A DNA stretch of 32,170 bases from Paracoccaceae bacterium (GTDB taxonomy: Bacteria; Pseudomonadota; Alphaproteobacteria; Rhodobacterales; Rhodobacteraceae): contig JAJEBG010000058.1 in NCBI GenBank assembly GCA_022824005.1, positions 1 through 32,170 on the forward strand, written 5' to 3'. Below, in pieces: positions 15,102 to 23,152 of the stretch. Each line of letters opens with the position of its first letter. The stretch's first letter is position 1. The notes below the pieces were generated by a model. It was not told the DNA's origin. It was given only the letters and a program-made list of their open reading frames with translations, and searched no databases. A program made the translations under genes and the position numbers.

Positions 15102-16427
15102 TTACTCAATCTCAATGGCCGAGCCGAAAACATCGCTCTCTTGCTGCCGCCATAGTTTGACGATCGCGGAGTTGTCCAACAATTGGGTATTTTTAGCTGA
15201 AATGATTTCTCCCTTAGCCACCGGCTTGATGACTCGGCTGCCTTGTAGCAAGCCGGCTGGGAAGGCGCGAGCTTGGCGCGCCCGCTCCATCGTCATGGTC
15301 CAAGCACGGTAATCTATTTCCCCGATTTGGCCTAATATTTCCCCGACCTGCAAATGGCGTTTGGCAACCGCACTGGCTTGGGCAACAGGTTGTTTGAGGG
15401 GAGCCATATCAGATTTTCCGTACAAGACGGCGCGGGCACAACTCAAGGGGGCTTCCAAAGATGTCAGGTGGAAGGGGCGGGTGAATGTAAAGTAGGGACC
15501 TTTTCCAACTTTCAGGTCAACCAGCCGCTCTTCAATTCTTGGATGTTCAGCCGCCGCGACAACAAATACGCCAGGAGCCACACCTCGCCCGACCGAGAAG
15601 TCCACGCGCCCTGAATCCGACAAAATTCCTCCGTCCCTTTTGGGAATGAGGGTCGATGCGAGCTCATTAAGATTGGCCGCTGGGCCATGCATGCCATCGC
15701 AGTCAGGGATTAGACCTGTCGCATTGGCAATAGCCGTCATCTCCACCATCGTCTTTGAGCCATCGACAAATTCAACAAGCATCCTCGGGTTCATATTTCG
15801 GCATCTCGCTTCTTCACGATAATCGTCGGGTATCGCATCAAATCTCAGGGGGTTGTTTTTGCCTTTCCCGGCACAGATGATCCGATGTCCCATCGCGGTG
15901 AGGAATTCGATCAATTCCATACATGATGAGGGTTCGTCCCCCGCCGCAAGAGTGTAGACGACACCTTGCTTGTCAGCTTCGGTGCGGAGAATTGAGCCAA
16001 TGGTGACGTCGGCTTCAACATTCATCATCACGAGATGTTTGCCATTCTTAATGACCGCCAATCCGACTTTCGCGCCGACCTCCGGCACGCCTGTCGCATC
16101 AATAACCACATCAACAAGGCCGGATTGCAACATAGTCTCTGCAGATTCAACGATGCCTGTCCGACCCTGTTCAATTTCTTGGTTCAGAGCATCAACAGTA
16201 TGAACCGTTCGGCCGATCCGGCCAGCCATCTCCAAAGCCTGCAATGCTTTTTGCCCTGACTTCTCAACAATGGAGACGAGTTGCACTCCTGTCATCATGG
16301 CGGTACGAACAGCAATATCAGTCCCCATTTCACCGCATCCCACAAGGCCAATTCTGACCGGATCGGCAGATTCGGCGCGCTGAGCCAAGTCGTGGGCCAG
16401 GCCGCTCAAGGATACATTGGTTGGCAT
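15102..16427 (-). CDS. NAD(P)-binding homoserine-dehydrogenase-like oxidoreductase with SAF domain
   Basis: The N-terminal 150 residues form a Rossmann fold (RIGLVGCGEMGTDIA, then VDVVIDATGVPEVGAK and GKHLVMMNVEADVTIG), as in homoserine dehydrogenase-like enzymes. The middle is catalytic/dimerisation, with AAGDEPSSCMELIEF and CAGKGKNNP. The last 80 residues (ASAVAKRHLQVGEIL to GEIISAKNTQLLDN) match a SAF domain, a beta-clip found in sialic acid synthases, antifreeze proteins and FlgA. The combination occurs as an uncharacterised bacterial oxidoreductase group; the substrate is not evident. An AGGAG site precedes the ATG. It is a single gene, convergent with recF and divergent from the phasin gene across 244 bases. 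Confidence 0.8.
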   Translation of the reverse strand: MPTNVSLSGLAHDLAQRAESADPVRIGLVGCGEMGTDIAVRTAMMTGVQLVSIVEKSGQKALQALEMAGRIGRTVHTVDALNQEIEQGRTGIVESAETMLQSGLVDVVIDATGVPEVGAKVGLAVIKNGKHLVMMNVEADVTIGSILRTEADKQGVVYTLAAGDEPSSCMELIEFLTAMGHRIICAGKGKNNPLRFDAIPDDYREEARCRNMNPRMLVEFVDGSKTMVEMTAIANATGLIPDCDGMHGPAANLNELASTLIPKRDGGILSDSGRVDFSVGRGVAPGVFVVAAAEHPRIEERLVDLKVGKGPYFTFTRPFHLTSLEAPLSCARAVLYGKSDMAPLKQPVAQASAVAKRHLQVGEILGQIGEIDYRAWTMTMERARQARAFPAGLLQGSRVIKPVAKGEIISAKNTQLLDNSAIVKLWRQQESDVFGSAIEIE

Positions 16428-16584
16428 AGGTCACTCCTGAGATAGAGAGATAATGAGGCAAAGATGCGTGCCTCCAAGAGGTTTTTCTTAAACGCTTGGA
16501 TACAAATTAGCAAAACATGAATGTGAGTGTCATCAAGTCGGTCAGAGAGAGCACTTTCCTCACCCGTCAATCATTGAGGACAAA

Positions 16585-16599
16585 TGCTGCATCGCAGCA
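16585..16599 (+). promoter_or_regulatory. PhaR-like operator site 1
   Basis: CTGC-ATC-GCAG at 16587-16597 lies inside the longer palindrome TGCTGCATCGCAGCA. CTGC-N3-4-GCAG is the reported recognition pattern of the alphaproteobacterial regulator PhaR, which represses phasin genes until polyhydroxybutyrate appears. It is 73 bases upstream of the phasin gene. Confidence 0.6.
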
Positions 16600-16614
16600 A
16601 CAAAAGGGTTGAAA

Positions 16615-16629
16615 TGCCGCAACGCAGCA
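16615..16629 (+). promoter_or_regulatory. PhaR-like operator site 2
   Basis: CCGC-AAC-GCAG at 16617-16627 repeats site 1 at a spacing of exactly 30 bp, about three helical turns. The flanking bases AAATG and CAA are also shared, giving 17 of 19 identical positions between 16582-16600 and 16612-16630. Confidence 0.6.
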
Positions 16630-16671
16630 AATAGATAGAAGAGATCACATTGATGAAAGGAAAAAGGCACT

Positions 16672-17121
16672 ATGACAAATACAATTGCAAAGGAATGGAT
16701 GGATGCCATTCTCACGGGCATTCCCAAACAAATGCCTGAACTTGAAGAGACGATGAAAAAATCGGCCTCATTAAACCAAAAGTTATCTGAAACGGCGTTT
16801 CATGCCGCCGAAGAGAGCATAAAATTATCGGCTGAATGGACAAAGGAGACGTTGGCTAATGTAGAAAAGCTAGCCAAAACTCAGAATGATCCAGCTGATT
16901 GGGTCAACACATTGTCGCAGCTTGCGTCGAATAGTGCCGGCCAATCAACCCAGAAGATGACTGCGTTAGCCGAGATTATGGGACGCATGCAGGCAGAAAC
17001 CCTTCGCCTGTTCGTTGAGGCGGGCCAAGACATTAACGGTGAACAGGTGAAGGCACCGACGAGCAAAAATAAGGTTAAGCCTAAAGCCAAGAGTTCACCG
17101 GCGGCCACCGGCAACGTGTGA
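16672..17121 (+). CDS. Phasin (polyhydroxyalkanoate granule surface protein)
   Basis: Phasins coat polyhydroxybutyrate granules and control their size and number. The 149-residue protein is mostly amphipathic helix, without Cys and with many Ala, Glu, Lys and Gln (SLNQKLSETAFHAAEESIKLSAEWTK is representative in pattern). It has a DWVNTLSQLASNSAGQ segment and a MQAETLRLFVEAGQ segment typical of the Phasin_2 type. The tail from residue 127 is Lys/Pro/Ala-rich, like the disordered tails of other phasins. An AAGGAAAAAGG site precedes the ATG. Two PhaR-like operators lie upstream, supporting both the assignment and PHB-responsive control. No PHB synthase gene is in the window. Confidence 0.8.
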   Translation: MTNTIAKEWMDAILTGIPKQMPELEETMKKSASLNQKLSETAFHAAEESIKLSAEWTKETLANVEKLAKTQNDPADWVNTLSQLASNSAGQSTQKMTALAEIMGRMQAETLRLFVEAGQDINGEQVKAPTSKNKVKPKAKSSPAATGNV

Positions 17122-17139
17122 GTTGGGGTTAAACAACCA

Positions 17140-17164
17140 TGGGCGGGTCGCTTGTATCCGCCCA
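17140..17164 (+). terminator. Hairpin after the phasin gene
   Basis: TGGGCGG (17140-17146) and CCGCCCA (17158-17164) form a 7-bp stem with an 11-base loop, followed by GATTTG. The T-run is short, so termination is likely but not certain. Confidence 0.45.
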
Positions 17165-17233
17165 GATTTGACTGACGTTCAAAACCCGCTATTGTCATGT
17201 TCGTGAAAACATCTTGACGGACTCATTCAAGCA

Positions 17234-17935
17234 TTGGCGAAAAGAAACTCACCAAAACAATCTAATGATGGCCTTCGACTCTTTTTTGTGGGGTTAATTC
17301 GGCACATATTGCGGGTTGTTTTTCGTCTTGTCGCAGGGGTCGTCGTCATTTTTTTGTTGGTCCTCTTTGGGCTCAGCATGTTTGATCCACCTTACACCGT
17401 CAAAATGGCGGCTCATCGACTCAAGATCGGCCCTGTCATCTCGGAGCCGGCCGAGACTGACCAGTTGCCTCGTTATGTGAAACTATCCTTTATCACGGCG
17501 CAGGACTCACAATTTTGTCAGCATTGGGGATTTAATGTCAGAGCCATTCGTGCCCACCCCTCTGGAGGTGGGGCGTCAATCAGTCAACAATTGGCCCACA
17601 ACCTGTTCTTCCTAAGCGGCGAGAGTGGATTCAGTCGCCTCGTCAGCTCCATCGCCACCCTCTTGATTGAAATCGTGATGAGCAAAGAGCGAATTCTTGA
17701 ACTTTATCTCAACACGCATCCTTTTGAAGGAAGTGTATTTGGCGTGGCCGCGGCGGCGAAGATGAGCTTCAACAAACCTGTCGAGGAAATTTCTGAGAAA
17801 GAATCAGCGGAGCTCGCGGCCTTGTTCATTGGCAATTTAAAGACCGAAGACTCACCCACGCCTGATGTCAAGACCATCTTTGATGGGGCCCAATTATTGG
17901 AAAAAGATGAGCGAAGCGCGTGTATTGAAGGTTGA
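17234..17935 (+). CDS. GT51 monofunctional transglycosylase homologue, probably catalytically inactive
   Basis: Family GT51 enzymes (MtgA) polymerise lipid II into glycan strands at the inner membrane. A membrane segment spans residues 22-49 (HILRVVFRLVAG to LFGLSMF) and the fold motifs follow in order. The TAQDSQFCQHWG motif starts near residue 88, GGASISQQLAHNLF near 114, and SKERILELYLN with FGVAAAAKMSFNKP after 150. The two catalytic glutamates are missing. The usual ED of motif 1 is QD (CAG at 17501), and the Glu of the usual RKxxE motif aligns with Ser138. The late LPNP-type motif is also lost (ALFIGNL). The frame is otherwise intact and 233 residues long, so this is a candidate pseudoenzyme rather than a decayed gene. 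The start is TTG; the motifs do not depend on it. Confidence 0.8.
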   Translation: MAKRNSPKQSNDGLRLFFVGLIRHILRVVFRLVAGVVVIFLLVLFGLSMFDPPYTVKMAAHRLKIGPVISEPAETDQLPRYVKLSFITAQDSQFCQHWGFNVRAIRAHPSGGGASISQQLAHNLFFLSGESGFSRLVSSIATLLIEIVMSKERILELYLNTHPFEGSVFGVAAAAKMSFNKPVEEISEKESAELAALFIGNLKTEDSPTPDVKTIFDGAQLLEKDERSACIEG

Positions 17936-17972
17936 TACTTGGCATCAATCCAATTTAGAATAACGGGCAGAT

Positions 17973-18686
17973 TTGACTGTTGAGAACCCTACATTGACTT
18001 ACCGACTCTATCATTACTCGCTGTCACCATTTTGCCGCAAGTTGCGCTTGGTGCTGTCGGAGAAAAAAGTGCAATTCGAACTTGTTGAGGAAAAATTTTG
18101 GGAAAAGCGTAAGGAGTTTTTATTGATGAGTCCGGCCGGTAAGGTGCCTGTCTTGCGAGGCAAAAATAGATCCTTCTCTGATAGTCAAGCCACGTGCGAA
18201 TATATTGACGCCGTGCATCCTGAACCGCCCCTGATGGGAGGAGATGCCAAGACTCTTTACGAAATCCGTCGATTGGTGAGTTGGTTTGACGAAAAATTTC
18301 ATCACGAAGTCACCGCGCGACTTCTTGGCGAGCGGGCACTTCGTCGACTTCAGAATAGCGGCCCCGTCAATGCGTCGAATATCAGCATGGGACGGCAATG
18401 CCTTCGTTTTCATCTTGATTACATGAACCATCTGCTTGAGAAAAGAAAATGGCTAGCTGGGGATTATATGTCGTTGGCCGATTTTTCTGCCGCGGCGCAT
18501 GTTTCATGTCTGGATTTTGTCGGCGATATGAACTGGGAAGATGAACCCCTACTCAAGGACGACCCCCAATTGATTAAAGAATGGTACGCCACGATGAAGT
18601 CGAGGCCATCATTTCAACCCATATTGGGAGATTTTCTTCCCAATATTCCACCACCACCCGACTGCTACTCGGACTTGGATTTTTGA
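17973..18686 (+). CDS. Glutathione S-transferase family protein
   Basis: The N-terminal thioredoxin-fold domain starts [23 protein letters not shown], where Ser/Cys in SPFCRK sits at the glutathione site. It continues to the cis-Pro region [24 protein letters not shown], the expected GSH-binding Ser-Asp pattern. The C-terminal helical domain contains [23 protein letters not shown], the GST N-capping box region. The substrate is unknown. The start is probably TTG at 17973; a second TTG at 17994 is also possible. Its TGA stop overlaps the TTG start of queG, making this the first gene of a coupled three-gene operon, an arrangement found in other alphaproteobacteria. Confidence 0.88.
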   Translation: MTVENPTLTYRLYHYSLSPFCRKLRLVLSEKKVQFELVEEKFWEKRKEFLLMSPAGKVPVLRGKNRSFSDSQATCEYIDAVHPEPPLMGGDAKTLYEIRRLVSWFDEKFHHEVTARLLGERALRRLQNSGPVNASNISMGRQCLRFHLDYMNHLLEKRKWLAGDYMSLADFSAAAHVSCLDFVGDMNWEDEPLLKDDPQLIKEWYATMKSRPSFQPILGDFLPNIPPPPDCYSDLDF

Positions 18687-19726
18687 TTCGAATTGAAGAT
18701 CAACTCAAAAAAAGAGCCGCTGAAGAGGGTTTTGATTCTTCTGGAATCTGTGGGCCAGATGATATTCCAAAAGCCGCGCCACGGCTAAGAACATTTCTTG
18801 CCGCCAATTATCATGGTGAGATGGATTGGATGCAGCGCCGCTCCGAATGGCGTCAGAATCCAACCAAGCTTTGGCCCGAAGCCAAGTCGGTGATCATGTT
18901 GGCTGATTCCTATGCGCCTGATCACGACCCGTTAGAAAATCTTAGCCAGAGAAATCAAGGCTGCATTTCAGTCTATGCACAGAACCGTGATTACCATGAC
19001 ATAGTCAAAAAACGTCTGAAACGTCTTGGCCGGTGGTTGGTGGACACGACGGGGGCAGAGATCAAGGTCTTTGTTGATACCGCGCCCGTCATGGAAAAGC
19101 CTCTCGCCGAAGCGGCGGGCATTGGTTGGCAAGGCAAACATACCAATCTTGTGAGCACGACATTAGGCAATTGGTTCTTTTTGGGGGCTATTTTCACGAA
19201 CTACTGGTTGAAACGAGATGACGCGGCACGAGACCATTGTGGTTCATGCCGACGTTGTCTCGATATTTGTCCGACCGATGCCTTTCCGTCTCCCTATCAA
19301 CTTGATGCGAGACGCTGTATTTCGTACCTCACGATTGAGCATAAAGGCCCCGTCGACAAGATGTTTCGGCCCGCTCTGGGAAACCGAATTTTTGGCTGTG
19401 ACGATTGTTTAGCCGTCTGTCCATGGAACAAGTTTGCCTCGGCGGCTCGGGATACAAATTACCAAGCACGTGAAGCTCTTATATCTCCAAATCTTGAAGA
19501 ATTGGCCACTCTTGATGATAAAGCTTTTCGTCAATTGTTTCGTCATGGCCCCATTCGGCGCGTCGGCCGCGACCGGTTTGTCCGCAATGTTCTTTATGCG
19601 ATTGGCAATTCTGAGAACCGTGCCGCACTTCCCACCGCTGAGAAACTCCGAACTGATCCAAATCCCGTTGTCGCGGACGCGGCAGACTGGGCATGCGAGA
19701 AACTGAAAGCGATCAAGATGAAATGA
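18683..19726 (+). CDS. queG: Epoxyqueuosine reductase QueG
   Basis: QueG reduces epoxyqueuosine to queuosine in the wobble position of tRNAs for Asp, Asn, His and Tyr, using cobalamin and two 4Fe-4S clusters. The conserved [10 protein letters not shown] and [12 protein letters not shown] segments are present. The first ferredoxin-like cluster motif is [16 protein letters not shown] and the second is [11 protein letters not shown]. The C-terminal HEAT-like tail has [15 protein letters not shown]. The TTG at 18683 is the best start: it overlaps the GST stop by four bases (TTGA) and gives 347 residues with normal N-terminal homology. The open frame reaches back to 18581, but that part lies wholly inside the GST gene. 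The stop overlaps the next gene by ATGA. Confidence 0.93.
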   Translation: MIRIEDQLKKRAAEEGFDSSGICGPDDIPKAAPRLRTFLAANYHGEMDWMQRRSEWRQNPTKLWPEAKSVIMLADSYAPDHDPLENLSQRNQGCISVYAQNRDYHDIVKKRLKRLGRWLVDTTGAEIKVFVDTAPVMEKPLAEAAGIGWQGKHTNLVSTTLGNWFFLGAIFTNYWLKRDDAARDHCGSCRRCLDICPTDAFPSPYQLDARRCISYLTIEHKGPVDKMFRPALGNRIFGCDDCLAVCPWNKFASAARDTNYQAREALISPNLEELATLDDKAFRQLFRHGPIRRVGRDRFVRNVLYAIGNSENRAALPTAEKLRTDPNPVVADAADWACEKLKAIKMK

Positions 19727-20655
19727 TGGTTGCTAAAGAAAACAATATTTTGCTGAGTCTGGGACATGGATATACGGCACGCACACTCAGTAGAAAATTG
19801 AGTGAGGAGCCAAATTGGGATTGTATCGGTACCACGAGAACGGCTCAAGGTCGCGCCAGAGTCCTGGAGTCAGGTTCCCGTTGTCGGATATGGCCAGGAT
19901 GTTCATTGCGTGAGGAAATCGCCCAAGCCTCACATATCCTCGTCTCGGTGCCACCAAATGATGATCATTGTGACGCATTGACTGATCCTGTTTTGCGGTC
20001 TCTATCTGATTGTCTGGCCGATACGGCGGGTCATCTCAAATGGGTAGGCTATCTCTCGACCACTGCGGTTTATGGTGACAAAGCTGGAAATTGGGTCGAC
20101 GAAAAAACCAAAACGTCGCCGACAACTAGGCGAGGGCAGCGGCGGGTGAAAGCCGAAAACGAGTGGTTAGATTGCCAAGAAAAATATGGATTGCCCATAC
20201 ATATTTTCCGCTTAGCGGGTATTTATGGTCCGGGTAGAGGCCCGTTAGCCCAAATTCTAGCGGGCAAGAAACAGTTTCAGGTGATCAGGAATGGACAAAT
20301 TTTCAATCGAATCCATGCTGAGGATATCGCACAGGTTTTGCAAGCGTCAATGGCAAGACCATCCCCGGGGTCAATCTACAATGTTTGTGATGATTGTCCC
20401 GCACCCCCCGAAGATGTCACAGACTTTGCCTGTCAATTGTTGCAGCGGCCGACCTTATCCAAAATACCATTTGAGACGGCAACGCTGAGCCCAATGGCCA
20501 AGAGTTTTTTTTCAGAATCGAAGAGGGTCTGCAATGATTACATGAAGAGCGATTTGGAAATCCGTTTGCTCTTTCCAGACTACCGCACTGGACTGCGCTC
20601 TTTGGTTGAAACGCATAGTGACGCATCAGATGGGAATGGCAAAATCAAGCCTTGA
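19723..20655 (+). CDS. NAD-dependent epimerase/dehydratase family protein (YeeZ-like)
   Basis: This is a Rossmann-fold protein of about 310 residues. The N-terminal [18 protein letters not shown] is a nucleotide-binding loop of the atypical GxGxxA type. [20 protein letters not shown] holds the short-chain dehydrogenase strand ending in a Tyr near the usual position. [13 protein letters not shown] and [13 protein letters not shown] are typical of extended SDRs acting on nucleotide sugars or related compounds. The substrate is unknown. The ATG at 19723 overlaps the queG stop (ATGA); the ATG at 19726 is the alternative. It ends the GST-queG-SDR operon. Confidence 0.82.
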   Translation: MMVAKENNILLSLGHGYTARTLSRKLSEEPNWDCIGTTRTAQGRARVLESGSRCRIWPGCSLREEIAQASHILVSVPPNDDHCDALTDPVLRSLSDCLADTAGHLKWVGYLSTTAVYGDKAGNWVDEKTKTSPTTRRGQRRVKAENEWLDCQEKYGLPIHIFRLAGIYGPGRGPLAQILAGKKQFQVIRNGQIFNRIHAEDIAQVLQASMARPSPGSIYNVCDDCPAPPEDVTDFACQLLQRPTLSKIPFETATLSPMAKSFFSESKRVCNDYMKSDLEIRLLFPDYRTGLRSLVETHSDASDGNGKIKP

Positions 20656-20692
20656 TTAATAAGGCTCCAAGCGATTTAGGCAAACCAAAATA

Positions 20693-20713
20693 CCCCTAAG
20701 CTTAGCTTGGGGG
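20693..20713 (+). terminator. Hairpin after the SDR gene
   Basis: CCCCTAAGC and GCTTGGGG form a stem with one bulge around TTA (about 20694-20713), about 40 bases after the SDR stop. No strong T-run follows on the plus strand. Confidence 0.4.
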
Positions 20714-20718
20714 ACCAT

Positions 20719-20753
20719 CAAAAATGGAGGCGGCCGTTCAAAAGCCACCTCCA
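20719..20753 (-). terminator. Rho-independent terminator of the small exported protein gene
   Basis: On the minus strand TGGAGGTGGC and GCCGCCTCCA pair with one mismatch around a 9-10 base loop, followed by TTTTTG. It lies just downstream of the gene at 20769-20984, between convergent transcription units. Confidence 0.65.
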
Positions 20754-20768
20754 CAAAAGATTGGTTTT

Positions 20769-20984
20769 TTAGAGTGCGAGACCTGCCGCTAAAATCAGCA
20801 ACATGATGGGAAGCAGTACCGCACTGTTGTCGGTCGGTTCCATCACCTCTGGTTCCATCATGGGTTCAGCCATTTTGCCCATTGCGGGCTCAGTCGCTGA
20901 TTCCATCTTTGCATCGTCCATTCCGCCTGCAGACAAGCTGGTGGCTGCGAGCGCGAAGGCGGCAGCAAGAATAGTTTTTCTCAT
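20769..20984 (-). CDS. Small exported acidic Met/Pro-rich protein
   Basis: The 71-residue product begins MRKTILAAAFALAATSLSAGG, a clear Sec signal peptide. Its short mature region is made of Met, Glu and Pro repeats (PAMGKMAEPMMEPEVMEPT), and a C-terminal hydrophobic helix follows (VLLPIMLLILAAGLAL). Similar small proteins (signal, MAEP-type linker, hydrophobic tail) are known to me in other alphaproteobacteria but without a function. The start at 20984 is chosen over the longer frame to 21041 because it has an AGGAA site and starts directly with the signal peptide. The upstream TTGACA supports a monocistronic unit. Confidence 0.75.
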   Translation of the reverse strand: MRKTILAAAFALAATSLSAGGMDDAKMESATEPAMGKMAEPMMEPEVMEPTDNSAVLLPIMLLILAAGLAL

Positions 20985-21023
20985 TCGTGGTTCCTTTCTA
21001 CGTTTATGGGTCAAGACTACCCT

Positions 21024-21051
21024 CACATAAACAACAATCACCCAATGTCAA
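21024..21051 (-). promoter_or_regulatory. Promoter candidate for the small exported protein
   Basis: A perfect TTGACA (minus strand, 21046-21051) is 16 bp from a weak TATGTG (21024-21029). Confidence 0.4.
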
Positions 21052-21151
21052 TTCTCATCGAAGTCTGATTTGTAAACCGAAGGTTAAACCCATCTTGGCG
21101 ATGATTGCAACCTTTAAGTTCACCGTTCAACAACACATACTCAAAAAAGTT

Positions 21152-21724
21152 TCAAATTAGCAACACTTGGGTTCCGACATTTGCCAAGTCAAACAACTCA
21201 GAAATGTGTTCATTATACAATCCCACACAGCCATTTGAAGAGCGCCGGCCAATCTTTCGTGTGTCATGCGTGCCGTGAATTCGGTAATATTGCCATGAGA
21301 GATGAAGCGCATGAGTGCCAAGTGGGTTATCGGGACCGGGGGGCATGTAAAGGGGCCAGTCTGGATTGCGCTCAAGCATCGCCGGTGTGGGACGCCAGTC
21401 GGGATCCTTGACTTTTCTTGTTATTCGCGTGCGGCCAAGCCGAGTGAGTTCAGGCGAAATCGGGACACTTGTCGGATAAAGTTTATAGACCGATTCGTCT
21501 TCAGACCAAAAGTGTAGTGCCCGCGATTGTGTATCCACAAGGATGGCATTGTGATTGAGATTTGAGAAATAGGGGTGCCAATCTTGTGCCGAGAAGGTCG
21601 ATATATTTCTTCTGACTGTCCCTAATTCATTGGCCCGAGCTATGGGCCCTAAAGCGGCGGCACTGAATCCTGCTACCATGAATTTGCCAAACTGACGCCG
21701 ACTTGATGAATCTGTCATTTCCAC
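21152..21724 (-). CDS. Tat-exported L,D-transpeptidase (YkuD domain)
   Basis: L,D-transpeptidases form 3-3 cross-links in peptidoglycan or attach proteins to it, using a catalytic Cys. The N-terminus has a twin-arginine signal, SSRRQFGKFMVAGFSAAALG. The mature 150 residues carry NAILVDTQSRALHFW and TRKVKDPDWRPTPAMLERNP. The active-site block is IHGTHDTRKIGRRSSNGCVGLYN. The catalytic His and Cys are present, but the residue two after Cys is Gly where the family nearly always has Arg (C-[IV]-R). The Tat route fits many alphaproteobacterial homologues. The start is ATG at 21724 or 21718. It stands alone between the small exported protein gene and the CAP lipoprotein gene. Confidence 0.88.
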   Translation of the reverse strand: MEMTDSSSRRQFGKFMVAGFSAAALGPIARANELGTVRRNISTFSAQDWHPYFSNLNHNAILVDTQSRALHFWSEDESVYKLYPTSVPISPELTRLGRTRITRKVKDPDWRPTPAMLERNPDWPLYMPPGPDNPLGTHALHLSWQYYRIHGTHDTRKIGRRSSNGCVGLYNEHISELFDLANVGTQVLLI

Positions 21725-21933
21725 GCCTCTCCACGCCTCATCAACATTTGCCTAAATATCGATTAGTAAGGGGGGCGAAAATGAATAACAAGACGTTCAA
21801 CTCAGAAAAATCAATTCTGTTGCAGTTCTGTGTCATCATTTTGCCAGTCAATGAAAGTCATAAATCGGCTGTAATCTGGCAATTGACCTGATGATGAGAA
21901 CGGAGTAGGTTGAGGGGGATTTAGAAAAACTAA

Positions 21934-22506
21934 ATGATGTCAGTTATGATCAGACTCATCCTAATTTTGGCGGTGGTTTTGACGGGATGCGGGCCGACCC
22001 CTCAACTCGAGCCGTTGGAATTTGATCTCGAGTCAGAACCCATTGAGGCGGAAACCGGGTTTGAGGCCATTGACGAAACTGAAAATTTGGTGCCACAGAT
22101 TTTTTGGATCAATGCCCATGAGTTCAGTCAGATTCCCCACCGCTTTGTTGATGCGGTTAATGTCATTCGTGCGAGGAACAAACTCCCGTTGGTTAAATTG
22201 TCGTCGAAACTGACCGCCGCGGCTCGAACCCATTCAAGAGACATGTCTGTGCAGAACAGGCCTTGGCATTTCGGTTCAGATGGCTCGTCTCCTCTTGATC
22301 GCGTTGAGTCCGTTGGATACCAAGGAGTTCTACTCGGCGAAAATATCTCAGAATCCTTTGAGAGCGACCTATTGACGTTGAGAGCGTGGATGGCGGATAG
22401 CGAGGCCCGGAAACTTATTTTGAACCCTAAAGCGACGGAAATGGGTATCGGCTGGCATCAGGAGAGCGAAGGCAAGATTTGGTGGACCCTTGTGGCCGGG
22501 GCTTAA
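21934..22506 (+). CDS. CAP-domain (SCP/PR-1-like) lipoprotein
   Basis: The first residues form a lipoprotein signal (LILILAVVLTGC) with the lipobox LTGC, so the mature protein is likely membrane-anchored in the periplasm or outer membrane. An acidic spacer follows, and then a CAP domain: AVNVIRARNKLPLVKLSSKLTAAARTHSRDM, HFGSDGSSPLDRVESVGY, GENISE and the final MGIGWH...WWTLV strand. Bacterial CAP proteins are linked to envelope biology, but their activity is mostly unknown. The start is ATG at 21934, or 21946, which gives a more usual signal length. It ends four bases from the convergent second L,D-transpeptidase gene. Confidence 0.85.
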   Translation: MMSVMIRLILILAVVLTGCGPTPQLEPLEFDLESEPIEAETGFEAIDETENLVPQIFWINAHEFSQIPHRFVDAVNVIRARNKLPLVKLSSKLTAAARTHSRDMSVQNRPWHFGSDGSSPLDRVESVGYQGVLLGENISESFESDLLTLRAWMADSEARKLILNPKATEMGIGWHQESEGKIWWTLVAGA

Positions 22507-22510
22507 AGGT

Positions 22511-23152
22511 TTAGTGATAAATATAGACCGGCGTTCCGAGGTCAACCACCTCGTAGAGGATCGTCATCTCTTCATTGGTCAGCGCGATACAACCTTCGGT
22601 CCAGTCACCCATCCGGCGTTTGACTCTTGACCGATTGGGTTGTCCATGGATGAAGATATCGCCTCCAGGATCAACGCCTCTTGCTTCCGCTAATCGTAGA
22701 TCCGTGGCATTCGGGTACGAAAGGCCCAAAGATAGGTGAAACTGACTGTTGGGGTTTTTGCGATCAATCACATAGCGGCCGACCGGGGTCCTGCCGTCGC
22801 TTTGTTGAAATTTATGCCCGACGGGCGCGAAGCCAAGTTTGACATCCAAAGAGCTAACTTTTCGATTACCCACAAAGGCATCAAGTCGTCTCTCTGACTT
22901 ATGAATTTCGAGGCGGGAGATCTGGCCGGCTCTTTTCAAGTTACGCAATTCAACCATTTCAATTCTGGCCCGCTCGCTGGGATTTTGATTCAATAATGCC
23001 AACAGGTCACATCCTGTCAGAGCGATTAAGAGCACAACCGCCATTCCCGTATGAAGGCCGATACGAGCCCCTACGGAGGGTGACCATGATACACTCCGCG
23101 TCCATCCGTTTCGGTGGAGCTTCGGTTGGTAACTCGGCATCGTGCCCTTCAT
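22511..23152 (-). CDS. L,D-transpeptidase lipoprotein (ErfK/YkuD family)
   Basis: The YkuD domain occupies the C-terminal 140 residues: LEIHKSERRLDAFVGNRKV, GFAPVGHKFQQSDGRTPVGRYVID, and the active site DIFIHGQP...MGDWTEGCIALTNEEM with the catalytic His and Cys. This DWTEGCIAL form is normal for the ErfK-like branch. VVLLIALTGC is a lipobox, so the protein is likely a lipoprotein with an unusually long, positively charged region before the hydrophobic stretch. No better start codon is visible downstream of 23140. The ATG overlaps the rlmN stop by four bases, so it is coupled to rlmN. Confidence 0.86.
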   Translation of the reverse strand: MKGTMPSYQPKLHRNGWTRSVSWSPSVGARIGLHTGMAVVLLIALTGCDLLALLNQNPSERARIEMVELRNLKRAGQISRLEIHKSERRLDAFVGNRKVSSLDVKLGFAPVGHKFQQSDGRTPVGRYVIDRKNPNSQFHLSLGLSYPNATDLRLAEARGVDPGGDIFIHGQPNRSRVKRRMGDWTEGCIALTNEEMTILYEVVDLGTPVYIYH

